Source: Chloroflexota bacterium
Lineage (GTDB): Bacteria > Chloroflexota > Anaerolineae > Ardenticatenales > JAADHH01
NCBI GenBank assembly: GCA_013151955.1
Contig: JAADHH010000064.1
Location: forward strand, 1-45,177
Length of the DNA: 45,177 nt
Direction: 5' to 3'
Below are positions 30,932 to 38,520 of the stretch, piece by piece. Position numbers and translations under genes: made by a program. Position 1 is the stretch's first letter. Every line of letters starts with the position of its first letter. The notes beneath the pieces were generated by a model. That model searched no databases, had not been told where the DNA came from, and worked only from the letters and a program-made list of their open reading frames with translations.

Positions 30932-31810
30932 ATGAAAGATTTCTTTGTTCGCCCGGCCCGGCCCTCGGACCGGGACCCGGTATTGGCATTTTGCGAACAC
31001 ACCTGGGCAGAGCACGGAGACTACATCGCCGATGTCTGGGATAAATGGATGGCCGACCAGGAGGGCCACTTTCTCGTCGGGGAGTTGGCCGGGCAGCCGG
31101 TAGCGATTGGCAAGATCACGGTGTTGCGTCCGGGCGAGATATGGCTCGAAGGGATGCGCGTTGCGCCGGAACTGCGAGGCCAGGGCATTGCTATGGCCTT
31201 CATGGAGCAGCAACAACCCTATCTGGCACAGACCCGCCCCCACGTTATCCGGCTGGCCACCAGCTCCAACAACATTGCTATCCATCACATCATGAGCAAA
31301 CGCGGATTCCAGCACGTGGCCACTTTCGAGCACGTCCGTGCATCTGCCGCCCGCCGCGAAACGACCCCGGCACCCGACCCCCTCAGCCGCGCCGACGCCC
31401 CAAGCATTGAGGAAATATTGAACCGGTCCGCTTCTTTCGCAAGCGCCCACCGCCTCTACGCCCGAGGCTGGCAGTGGGCAGAGCTGCCCCCGGAACGGCT
31501 GGAGGCACACCTGCAGGCCGGTGAGGTCTTCGGTTACCGCCGCGACGACGGCATTGTTGCTGCTTTTGCCATCCTCCTCCATTCGTTGGCGGAATCGTCT
31601 CGTCTCTGGATGGGGCTGATTGATGGCGACCCCGATGTCGTTGTCCGGCTGGCCCAAGCACTGCGCGGACAGGCTGCGGCCACATCAGAACAAGAGGTGG
31701 CCGGCTTCGTCCCGGCCCATTCGATCTGGCCCGCCACCCTGGAGCAGGCCGGCTATCAGCGGGAGAAAGACATGAGCTTTTGGATATTTGAACGGCGAGG
31801 AGAGCAATGA
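30932..31810 (+). CDS. GNAT-family N-acetyltransferase with C-terminal extension
   Basis: A 292-residue protein. Residues 1-145 form a GNAT domain: the acetyl-CoA loop is VAPELRGQGIAMAFM and the following ATSSNNIAIHHIMSKRGF is the usual fourth-motif text. Residues 165-290 form a second, weaker domain also containing short GNAT-like strands, so it may be a degenerate tandem GNAT. The acceptor substrate cannot be inferred. The stop overlaps the start of a 42-codon ORF (ATGA at 31807). AGCAGGTGAG precedes the ATG. Confidence 0.85.
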   Translation: MKDFFVRPARPSDRDPVLAFCEHTWAEHGDYIADVWDKWMADQEGHFLVGELAGQPVAIGKITVLRPGEIWLEGMRVAPELRGQGIAMAFMEQQQPYLAQTRPHVIRLATSSNNIAIHHIMSKRGFQHVATFEHVRASAARRETTPAPDPLSRADAPSIEEILNRSASFASAHRLYARGWQWAELPPERLEAHLQAGEVFGYRRDDGIVAAFAILLHSLAESSRLWMGLIDGDPDVVVRLAQALRGQAAATSEQEVAGFVPAHSIWPATLEQAGYQREKDMSFWIFERRGEQ

Positions 31811-31935
31811 CGTATTACCGCGCCCTGGTCGAAGCCTTTACGAACGCCGGCCCATCGCCGCTGGTCCAGGAACTGGAGCGTGTGGTATCCGAGAGTGAAC
31901 GACTTGCCCTGGATCAGAAGAAACCGCAAAATTAG
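31807..31935 (+). CDS. Small ORF (42 codons), unknown
   Basis: Begins MTYYRALVEAFTNAGPSPLV and ends LDQKKPQN. It overlaps the acetyltransferase stop by ATGA and ends 13 nt before the CoA-transferase start, a layout that suggests translational coupling rather than chance. The text predicts two short helices and has no membrane segment or metal motif. It may be a true small protein or the degraded head of a larger gene. I do not recognise it. Confidence 0.45.
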   Translation: MTYYRALVEAFTNAGPSPLVQELERVVSESERLALDQKKPQN

Positions 31936-31948
31936 AAAGGAAGCGAAA

Positions 31949-32920
31949 ATGAGTGTGCTTTTCTCCGGCCAAGGAAAAATCCGGTTCACAGACCCGGACG
32001 ACATGCGTGCCTGGGTACGGGACCACAAACAGCGCGACTTCGTGGACAAAACGATGACCGCCCAGGAGGCTGTAACCCGGTTCGTCCACGACGGCGACTA
32101 CCTCAGCTTCGACTTCTCGTCGTTCACGCGCGGCCCGCTGGTGCTGGTGCGCGAGATCATCCGCCAGCGCCGGCGCAATCTGTGGTACGCCGCCAAGTTC
32201 ACGCTGATCGAAACGACGCTCTTCATCGCTGCCGGTTGTCTGGAGCACATCGATGTCGGCTTCATGGGCCTGGGCCGCACGCTGAACGGTGCCGTCGAGC
32301 GTGGCGAGGTGAGCGTGACCGAGTGGACCAACGGCACCCTCACCCTGCGCCACCAGGCCGCGGCCATGGGCGTGCCCTTCCTGCCCACGCGCGCGCTGCT
32401 CGGCTCCGACACGCTGAAGTATTCCGGGGCCAAAGTGATCGAAGACCCCTTCGGCGGCCGGCCCATCGCGCTGGTGCCGGCCGTCTATCCCGACGTGGCC
32501 CTGATCCACGTCCACCAGGCCGATGTCTATGGCAACGCACGCTGCTTCGGCCCCGGGGTTTCGCCGTTGGAGACCGCCGCCTCGGCGAAGCACGTGATCA
32601 TCGCCACCGACGAGATCATCGAGCACGAGGACATTCGTCACGAGCCGGGCAAGACGACGATCCCCTACTACCTGGTGGATGCCGTCGTCTTTGCGCCCTT
32701 TGGCTGCTACCCCGGCGGCCTGCCGGGTGTCTATGAGCTGGACATTGACCACTTCGGCGACTTCCTATCTGCCGAAGCAGACCCCGCACAATTGGCGGCG
32801 TACCTGGACACATACATCTACAGCGTCCGCTCCGATACGGAAATGCTCGAAAAACGGGTCGGCCTGGAACGGCTCAACGAACTGAAACGCCGGGCAACGA
32901 TCAAGGAAGGGTACCGGTAG
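31949..32920 (+). CDS. CoA-transferase subunit alpha (glutaconate CoA-transferase family)
   Basis: A 323-residue family I CoA-transferase alpha subunit, of the GctA type. AAAGGAAG is 6 nt before the ATG at 31949; a longer frame from 31880 would read through the small ORF. Recognisable parts are the N-terminal DKTMTAQEAV segment, DVALIHVHQADVYGNARCFG and the DFLSAEADPAQLAAYLD tail. The catalytic Glu of these enzymes lies in the beta subunit, which is absent from the window (a flippase follows), so this subunit needs a partner elsewhere. Substrate unknown. Confidence 0.85.
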   Translation: MSVLFSGQGKIRFTDPDDMRAWVRDHKQRDFVDKTMTAQEAVTRFVHDGDYLSFDFSSFTRGPLVLVREIIRQRRRNLWYAAKFTLIETTLFIAAGCLEHIDVGFMGLGRTLNGAVERGEVSVTEWTNGTLTLRHQAAAMGVPFLPTRALLGSDTLKYSGAKVIEDPFGGRPIALVPAVYPDVALIHVHQADVYGNARCFGPGVSPLETAASAKHVIIATDEIIEHEDIRHEPGKTTIPYYLVDAVVFAPFGCYPGGLPGVYELDIDHFGDFLSAEADPAQLAAYLDTYIYSVRSDTEMLEKRVGLERLNELKRRATIKEGYR

Positions 32921-32949
32921 CTTTCATCTTCATCATGCGGAGGTAACCC

Positions 32950-34452
32950 ATAACCACACATAAACGCCATGCGTTGGCCCGCGGCGTCGTATGGGTGATG
33001 GTCGGACAGCTCGCCTTCATCGTCACCGGCTATGCGCTGCACGCCTTTCTGGCCCGCTGGTTGACGCCGGCAGAGTACGGCATCTTCGGCGTGGCCATGA
33101 CCTTGCTGACCTGGGCGGAAATCACCGTCAACAATGGTATCCCTGTCGCCCTGCAAAAGCTCCTGCCCGAAGCGTTGGCCGGCCGGGGCGAAACAGAGGG
33201 CCGCCTCACTGCGCCGGCCATCAAGCGGGCCGCGTGGCGCTGGCAACTGCTGCTGATCGGCACAGTCTTTGTCGCCCTATTCTTTGCCTCCCCACTCCTC
33301 GCGCGGGTCCTGCGCGACCCACGGATGACGTTCTATCTGCGGCTGGCCTTTGTGGACCTGCTGATCATGGGCGTTTATGCGTTCTATCGCGGCATGGTCA
33401 ACGGCTACCGCGATTTCGTGGGGCTGGGTCTCTCCATCGCTTTCTACTCGCTGACGAAGCTGGCTTGCAGCGTGGCCCTGGTCGCAGCCGGGTTTGGCGT
33501 GGGCGGAGCGCTGGTCGGCAACGTGCTATCGTCCGCCGGCGGGTTCGTGGCCATGCTCTGGTTCACGCGGCGTTGGGAGCGGAGCCGGAGCATAGCCGCC
33601 CCAACCGGTCAGAAGTCGGACGCCGGCGCGACCGTGATTCGTTTCGCCGTGCCGGTATTGCTCTTCACATTGCTCAGCAACCTGCTGGTGAATATGGACT
33701 TGTGGAGTGTAAAGGCCCTGGTCGCCGACGATGCGCAGGCCGGCTACTACGCCGCGGCCCTGAACCTGGCCAACGCGCCCCGCTTTGTGCTGCTCGCTTT
33801 TTCGTTTACCCTGCTCCCCTCGCTTTCCAGCGCCATCGCCGACCAGTCGTGGGATTTGGCACGCACCTATCTGCGCCAGACCATCCGCTACCTGGGGTTG
33901 CTCCTGGTGCCGGGTATGGCCCTGGTCATCGGCACGGCCGGCCCCCTGATTCGCCTGGTTTATTCGGCAAAGTTCGCTCCCTCGGCCCCGATCCTGGCGG
34001 TGCTGATCGTGGGGGCCTCCCTCTATAGCATGTACGTCACCCTGGTCACCGCCTTGCTGGCCGATAACCGGCCGGGGTTGGCCTTGGCCATCCCCCTGGT
34101 GCTGGCCCCGGTGGAATTGGGCGCGCTCGTCTGGTTGATCCCCCGCCGGGGGGTGCTGGCGGCGGCCAGTGTTTCGGCGGCCATCGTATTTTGTGCATTG
34201 TCCGTGGTATTGTTCTACCTCTTCCGGCGTTTTGCTCCGCGACCCGATCTGGCTTCGCTGGGACGTGCGATCGTAGCCTCTGGAGGCATGTTCTTGGTGA
34301 CGCGGCTTTACTTGCCTGGGGGGTGGTTGCTGTTTCCCTATTATGTCCTCCTGTTGCTCGTTTACCTGGCCCTTCTGGTGGCCCTGGGCGAGCTTCGTGG
34401 TGAGGACGTAGACATGCTACGCGGAATCGTAGCGCCGTATCGCAAGGTGTGA
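32950..34452 (+). CDS. MOP-superfamily flippase (polysaccharide export type), unusual start
   Basis: About 500 residues with 12-14 membrane helices, of the Wzx/MurJ-like flippase superfamily that moves lipid-linked sugars. The opening text RGVVWVMVGQLAFIVTG and WLTPAEYGIFGVAMTLLTW is typical. The start is unclear: a strong GGAGGT at 32939-32944 is followed at normal distance by ATA at 32950 (ATA ACC ACA CAT AAA), in frame with no ATG. Alternatives are TTG at 32974 or ATG at 32998, which would shorten or lose the first helix. The ATA may be a rare start or a sequencing error. It follows the CoA-transferase gene and precedes ubiA by 9 nt. Confidence 0.85.
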   Translation: MTTHKRHALARGVVWVMVGQLAFIVTGYALHAFLARWLTPAEYGIFGVAMTLLTWAEITVNNGIPVALQKLLPEALAGRGETEGRLTAPAIKRAAWRWQLLLIGTVFVALFFASPLLARVLRDPRMTFYLRLAFVDLLIMGVYAFYRGMVNGYRDFVGLGLSIAFYSLTKLACSVALVAAGFGVGGALVGNVLSSAGGFVAMLWFTRRWERSRSIAAPTGQKSDAGATVIRFAVPVLLFTLLSNLLVNMDLWSVKALVADDAQAGYYAAALNLANAPRFVLLAFSFTLLPSLSSAIADQSWDLARTYLRQTIRYLGLLLVPGMALVIGTAGPLIRLVYSAKFAPSAPILAVLIVGASLYSMYVTLVTALLADNRPGLALAIPLVLAPVELGALVWLIPRRGVLAAASVSAAIVFCALSVVLFYLFRRFAPRPDLASLGRAIVASGGMFLVTRLYLPGGWLLFPYYVLLLLVYLALLVALGELRGEDVDMLRGIVAPYRKV

Positions 34453-34461
34453 GGGCTTGGC

Positions 34462-35316
34462 ATGAGACGACAACTACGTGAATTCCTGGAGATGATCAAG
34501 TTTGAACACACGATCTTCGTCCTGCCCTTTGCCTATCTGGGGATGGTTCTGGCGGCCGGAAGATGGCCTTCCTGGTGGATTTTTATCTGGGTGACGGTGG
34601 CCATGGCCAGCGCGCGTACGCTGGCCATGGCAGCCAACCGCTTGATTGACCGCTTCATAGACGCGCGCAACCCGCGCACGGCAGACAGGGCACTACCCCA
34701 ACACCGCATCACGCCACTCACCGTGGTCGCTATCGGGGCCGTCTCCCTCCTGATTTTCGAGCTGGCTGCCGCCGCCCTGAACCCTTTGGCGCTGGCCCTC
34801 TCTCCGGCGGCCGTGGCCTTCCTCGTTGGCTATCCGTACGCGAAGCGCTACACTTGGTTGAGCCACTGGATTCTTGGGTTCACAGACGGAATGGCCGTGG
34901 TCGGAGGATGGGTTGCGGTCACCGCCTGGCTGGAACTCCCCGCCTGGTTGCTCTGGATGGCGGTCACGTTCTGGATCGCCGGCTTCGACCTGATCTACGC
35001 CTGCCAGGACGTCGCCTTCGATCAGGCGGAAGGGTTGTACTCTGTGCCGGCCTGTTTTGGCGTCAAAGTGGCGCTGGATCTGGCCCGCATTTGCCATGGA
35101 ATTACCCTGCTCAGTCTCGCAGCCGTGGGAATCGTCATGCACCTGAACCCTGTTTACTGGGTGGGGTTGGCGGGTGCCTTGGCCCTTTTGGTCTACGAAC
35201 ACTCGCTGGTCAGTCCCACAGACCTTTCCCGCGTAGACATGGCCTTCTTCAACGTGAATGGCTACATCAGCGTACTGATCTTTGTTACCACTTTGATCGC
35301 CGTTTTGATAGGCTAG
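34462..35316 (+). CDS. UbiA-family prenyltransferase (MqnP-like)
   Basis: A 284-residue membrane protein that would attach a polyprenyl chain to an aromatic acid. The first Asp-rich motif is NRLIDRFID (Asn59, Asp63, Asp67) and the second is YACQDVAFDQAEG; about eight helices are visible. The text KFEHTIFVLPFAYLGMVLA and DARNPRTADR matches the group found in futalosine-pathway menaquinone synthesis (MqnP), so that role is preferred over ubiquinone synthesis. The gene starts 9 nt after the flippase and ends before the promoter of the kinase operon. Confidence 0.88.
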   Translation: MRRQLREFLEMIKFEHTIFVLPFAYLGMVLAAGRWPSWWIFIWVTVAMASARTLAMAANRLIDRFIDARNPRTADRALPQHRITPLTVVAIGAVSLLIFELAAAALNPLALALSPAAVAFLVGYPYAKRYTWLSHWILGFTDGMAVVGGWVAVTAWLELPAWLLWMAVTFWIAGFDLIYACQDVAFDQAEGLYSVPACFGVKVALDLARICHGITLLSLAAVGIVMHLNPVYWVGLAGALALLVYEHSLVSPTDLSRVDMAFFNVNGYISVLIFVTTLIAVLIG

Positions 35317-35366
35317 AGAGCCTTTCGTAATTTGCCTTCCAAAAAGTTGGCAACCTTCTTCCACCG

Positions 35367-35395
35367 TTGACTTTCTGTCCACGACATGGTATACT
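35367..35395 (+). promoter_or_regulatory. Promoter of the sensor kinase operon
   Basis: TTGACT (35367-35372) and TATACT (35390-35395) are spaced 17 bp. The predicted start is near 35402, about 110 nt before the kinase. Confidence 0.7.
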
Positions 35396-35511
35396 GCGTA
35401 TACTGCACAATCAGTCGTTCAATCCGCGCGACGGAAGCAAGGAGTATGGGGCCAAAAACCGTGTCGCAACTTTCGCCATCGCGACCCGCATGGGGTTGAA
35501 TATATGGAGTG

Positions 35512-37266
35512 ATGCCAGTGCATTTTCAGTATTTGCCCTATCTCTGGCTTCTGTTGGTGTCGGCAGCTATCACTGTGCCGCTGGCCATCTACGCTTGGCG
35601 ACACCGCGCCGTGACCGGCGCTCTCCCTTTTGCCATCCTGATGTTTCTGGCCGCAGTGTGGGCACTGGCCAACGGCCTGGAGATGGCCGGCACAGACCTG
35701 CCCACCAAGCTCTTCTGGGCCAACGTGCAGTACCTGTTCTACGTAGCCATCCCCGTGGCCTGGCTGGCCTTGGCTTTGCAGATCTGCGGGCGGGGCGAGT
35801 GGCTGACCCGGCGCAATCTGACCCTTCTGACCATCGAGCCCCTCATCACGGTGATGCTGGCCTGGACCGATGGGCTTCATGGCCTGGTACGGCGCAACAT
35901 CCACCTGGACACAGCCGGCTCCTTTCCCGTCATCGCCAAGACCTTCGGCCCCTGGTTCTGGGTACACGCGGCCTACACCTACCTCCTGCTGGCCATCACC
36001 CTCCTCCTGCTCACCAACGCCTTGCGGCACGCGCCCCCTCTCTACCAGCGCCAACGCTTGACTCTGCTGCTGGGCGCGGTGCTGCCGCTGCTCTGGAACC
36101 TGTTGTACAACCTGGGCCTCAGTCCCATCCCCCGGCACGACATCGCGCCCGCTGTGCTCAGCTTCTCCGGTCTCATCGTGGCCTGGGGGCTGTTTCGCTT
36201 CCGGCTGTTCGACATCATGCCTATCGCCCGTGCGCACGTTGTCGAGGGCATGGAGCACGGTGTGATCGTGCTGGACGGCCAGGATCGAGTGGTAGACCTC
36301 AATGCCGCCGCCCGCCATACCCTGGGCCAGGAAATCGCCGGCCGGTTTATCGGACAGGCCGCAGCCGACGCATTTGCTACCTGGCCCGAGCTGGCAGAGT
36401 TGGTAGCCGATCCAACCGTCACCTGTTTCGAGCTCAGCATTGGGGCGTCTGTGGCCGACCCGGGTACCGAGCGAACCATCAGCTTTCGCATCTTCCCCCT
36501 GACCGACTCGCGGCAGCGCCCTCTCGGCCGCACCATCATCCTGGACGACATCACAGAGCGCCGGGTGGCCGAGGCGAACGCGGCCCAACAGCAGCAGGCC
36601 CTGGCCATTTTGGAGGAACGGCAACGGCTGGCGCGCGAGCTCCACGATAGCCTGGGCCAGGTACTGGGCTTCGTCAACATTCAGGCCCAGGCCGTCCAGG
36701 CTCTGCTGGAGCGTGACAGGCCCGACCAGGCCCACGAACACCTGGGGCGGCTGGTCGATACTGCGCGGGCCGCGCAGTCCGATGTGCGCGAGTATATCGC
36801 CGTAACCCGGGCCAATGTGGCTGCCGGCGCGGGACTGCTGGCCGCACTGGAAATGCTTTTGCAACGGTTTTCCCGCAGCAGCGGGATCGAGGTCGAGCTA
36901 ACCCTTACCGGAAACGTTGAGGCACTGATCTTCTCGCCGGCCGTGGAGGTCCAGCTCCTGCGCATCGTGCAGGAGGCGTTGACCAACGTTCGCAAGCACG
37001 CCAGCGCCCACAGGGTGCAGCTTATCGTCGTCGCAAGGGGTGATCATGCCGAGATCACGGTCGAGGACGACGGCTGTGGCTTCGACCCGGTTGCCCTCGC
37101 CGGCCGCGACGACGGTCACTTTGGCCTGGAGATCATGGCCGAGCGTGTGGAGGCGGTGGGGGGCTGCCTGCAAATCGAGTCGATCCCCGGCCAGGGGACG
37201 CGGGTGGCGGTGCAAATTCCGCCGGCAACGGTAGATCGATTGTCCGGCAAAAGTGAGGAGGCATAG
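35512..37266 (+). CDS. Histidine kinase with 7TM sensor, PAS and HisKA_3
   Basis: A 584-residue sensor kinase. An N-terminal block of seven helices (residues 5-215) resembles the 7TM histidine kinase sensor domain, followed by a PAS domain (230-335) and a HisKA_3 domain, where RLARELHDSLGQ carries the phosphorylated His378; the N-box EALTNVRKHA, G1 VEDDGCGF and G2 HFGLEIMAERV complete the ATPase. This is the NarX/DegS type that pairs with NarL-type regulators, and such a gene follows 1 nt later. ATG at 35512 or GTG at 35518 could start it; GGAG at 35506-35509 fits the latter. The ligand is unknown. Confidence 0.93.
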   Translation: MPVHFQYLPYLWLLLVSAAITVPLAIYAWRHRAVTGALPFAILMFLAAVWALANGLEMAGTDLPTKLFWANVQYLFYVAIPVAWLALALQICGRGEWLTRRNLTLLTIEPLITVMLAWTDGLHGLVRRNIHLDTAGSFPVIAKTFGPWFWVHAAYTYLLLAITLLLLTNALRHAPPLYQRQRLTLLLGAVLPLLWNLLYNLGLSPIPRHDIAPAVLSFSGLIVAWGLFRFRLFDIMPIARAHVVEGMEHGVIVLDGQDRVVDLNAAARHTLGQEIAGRFIGQAAADAFATWPELAELVADPTVTCFELSIGASVADPGTERTISFRIFPLTDSRQRPLGRTIILDDITERRVAEANAAQQQQALAILEERQRLARELHDSLGQVLGFVNIQAQAVQALLERDRPDQAHEHLGRLVDTARAAQSDVREYIAVTRANVAAGAGLLAALEMLLQRFSRSSGIEVELTLTGNVEALIFSPAVEVQLLRIVQEALTNVRKHASAHRVQLIVVARGDHAEITVEDDGCGFDPVALAGRDDGHFGLEIMAERVEAVGGCLQIESIPGQGTRVAVQIPPATVDRLSGKSEEA

Positions 37267-37267
37267 G

Positions 37268-37927
37268 ATGCGAGTGCTGTTGGCCGATGATCATGGCCTG
37301 TTCCTGGAGGGGATGCGTAATCTGCTGTTGGCGCACGATTGGGAGGTGGTAGGCACGGCCCAGGACGGCCTGGAAGCATTGGCACAGGCGCGGCGACTGC
37401 GGCCCGACGTCATATTCATGGACATCGAGATGCCCAAATGCGATGGCCTGGCCGCGACCCGCCTGATCAAGGCCGAAATGCCCGAGATTCAAATTGTGAT
37501 GCTGACCATGCACGAGGAGGACGAGAAACTGTTCCAGGCCATCAAGAGTGGTGCCACCGGTTATCTGCTGAAAGGGATGTGCTCCGCTGCTTTCCTCGAT
37601 CTGCTGGTCAGGCTGGAAAAGGGAGAGCCGCCTTTGGCGCCGGGCCTCACCGCCAGCATCCTACGGGAATTCGCCGGCCAGGAGCACACCGGTACCAAGC
37701 AGTCCCAGGCCGATACAGCGAACTGGGAACTGCTAACTCCCCGCCAAGTTGAGGTGTTGACTCTGGTAGCCCAGGGTATGACCTACAAGGAGGTAGGAGA
37801 GGCGTTGTGCCTCAGCAAGCGCACCGTCAAGTATCATATAGGTCAGATTTTGCAGCAACTCCACCTGCGTAACCGGGCCGAGGTGATCGCCTGGGCGGCT
37901 CGCTCTGGGCTCGGTGTGTCCTCCTAG
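37268..37927 (+). CDS. NarL-type response regulator
   Basis: A 219-residue regulator. The receiver domain has Asp7/Asp8 (LLADDHG), the phosphorylated Asp52 (VIFMDIEMP), Thr in MLTMH and Lys in YLLKG. The C-terminal LuxR-type DNA-binding domain (TPRQVEVLTLVAQGMTYKEV, SKRTVKYHIGQILQQL) is complete. It starts 1 nt after the kinase stop, clearly one operon. Candidate targets are the promoter at 38083 and the giant surface gene, but no binding site could be recognised. Confidence 0.95.
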   Translation: MRVLLADDHGLFLEGMRNLLLAHDWEVVGTAQDGLEALAQARRLRPDVIFMDIEMPKCDGLAATRLIKAEMPEIQIVMLTMHEEDEKLFQAIKSGATGYLLKGMCSAAFLDLLVRLEKGEPPLAPGLTASILREFAGQEHTGTKQSQADTANWELLTPRQVEVLTLVAQGMTYKEVGEALCLSKRTVKYHIGQILQQLHLRNRAEVIAWAARSGLGVSS

Positions 37928-37929
37928 AT

Positions 37930-38012
37930 AGCGTGGAGCGTCGAGCGGGACACCTGACACCTGACACCCAAGACACGCACCACGCACCACACTCCCCGCT
38001 CATCGTCCACGG
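37930..38012. repeat. Word-repeat locus
   Basis: ACACCTGACACCTGACACCC and CGCACCACGCACCACAC words between the regulator and the receiver-like gene. Related words lie at 17930-17965. Confidence 0.6.
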
Positions 38013-38082
38013 TCAGCGATCACCATGCCCCCTATCTCCAAGACTGCACTTCTATTGCCCCTGCGACTGTCCTTTGGGCCAG

Positions 38083-38110
38083 TGACAACGGGGGGCGTCC
38101 GTGCTAGAAT
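38083..38110 (+). promoter_or_regulatory. Possible leaderless promoter of the receiver-like gene
   Basis: GTGACA (38083-38088) and TAGAAT (38105-38110) are spaced 16 bp. The expected start coincides with the ATG at 38117, so the message may be leaderless. Confidence 0.45.
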
Positions 38111-38116
38111 GGGGGT

Positions 38117-38497
38117 ATGATTACGCAGCGTACTGTCGTCCTGGTCGGCAATTCACTGATTATTGCCGGGTTGGAAGCCAGTCTGCGGCAGCAGCCCCAC
38201 TTGATCGTGCAGAGGATTCAGGCCACGCCTCCTGAAGGGGAAGGGTTCTGGAATGGTATCGAACCGGATGTGATCATCATCGATCTGGTTGCGCTGTCCG
38301 CTGAAGAGACATTGGCCCTGCTACGTGACCGTCCTGGCCTGCCCTTGGTGGGCCTGGATGCGTCTGACAAGAGCGCCACCCTACTGTTCAGTCATCGCCA
38401 GACGACGGCAACGGCATGCGAGTTGGTGCGAATGATTCAGAATCTGGTAAAATATGCTGAGTGCCCTGCTCCGGATTCCGTGAGGCCGGCGCACTGA
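38117..38497 (+). CDS. Degenerate receiver-like protein
   Basis: A 126-residue protein with the alternating beta-alpha pattern of a receiver domain: VVLVGNSLIIAGLEASLRQ, then DVIIIDLVALSAEE (Asp56 at the phosphorylation strand), then LPLVGLDASDK. The N-terminal acidic pair is replaced (LVGN) and no phospho-transfer Lys is evident, so it is probably not a normal phosphoacceptor. It has no DNA-binding domain. It ends 23 nt before the giant surface gene and could be cotranscribed with it and regulate it. I find no closer family assignment. Confidence 0.55.
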   Translation: MITQRTVVLVGNSLIIAGLEASLRQQPHLIVQRIQATPPEGEGFWNGIEPDVIIIDLVALSAEETLALLRDRPGLPLVGLDASDKSATLLFSHRQTTATACELVRMIQNLVKYAECPAPDSVRPAH

Positions 38498-38520
38498 TTG
38501 TAAAACGGAGAAAGATTATT

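Noticed and set aside
35419-36864. 481-codon minus-strand frame opposite the histidine kinase
   Set aside because: Gln/Gly-rich shadow of the kinase coding strand; the kinase motifs leave no doubt about the real frame.
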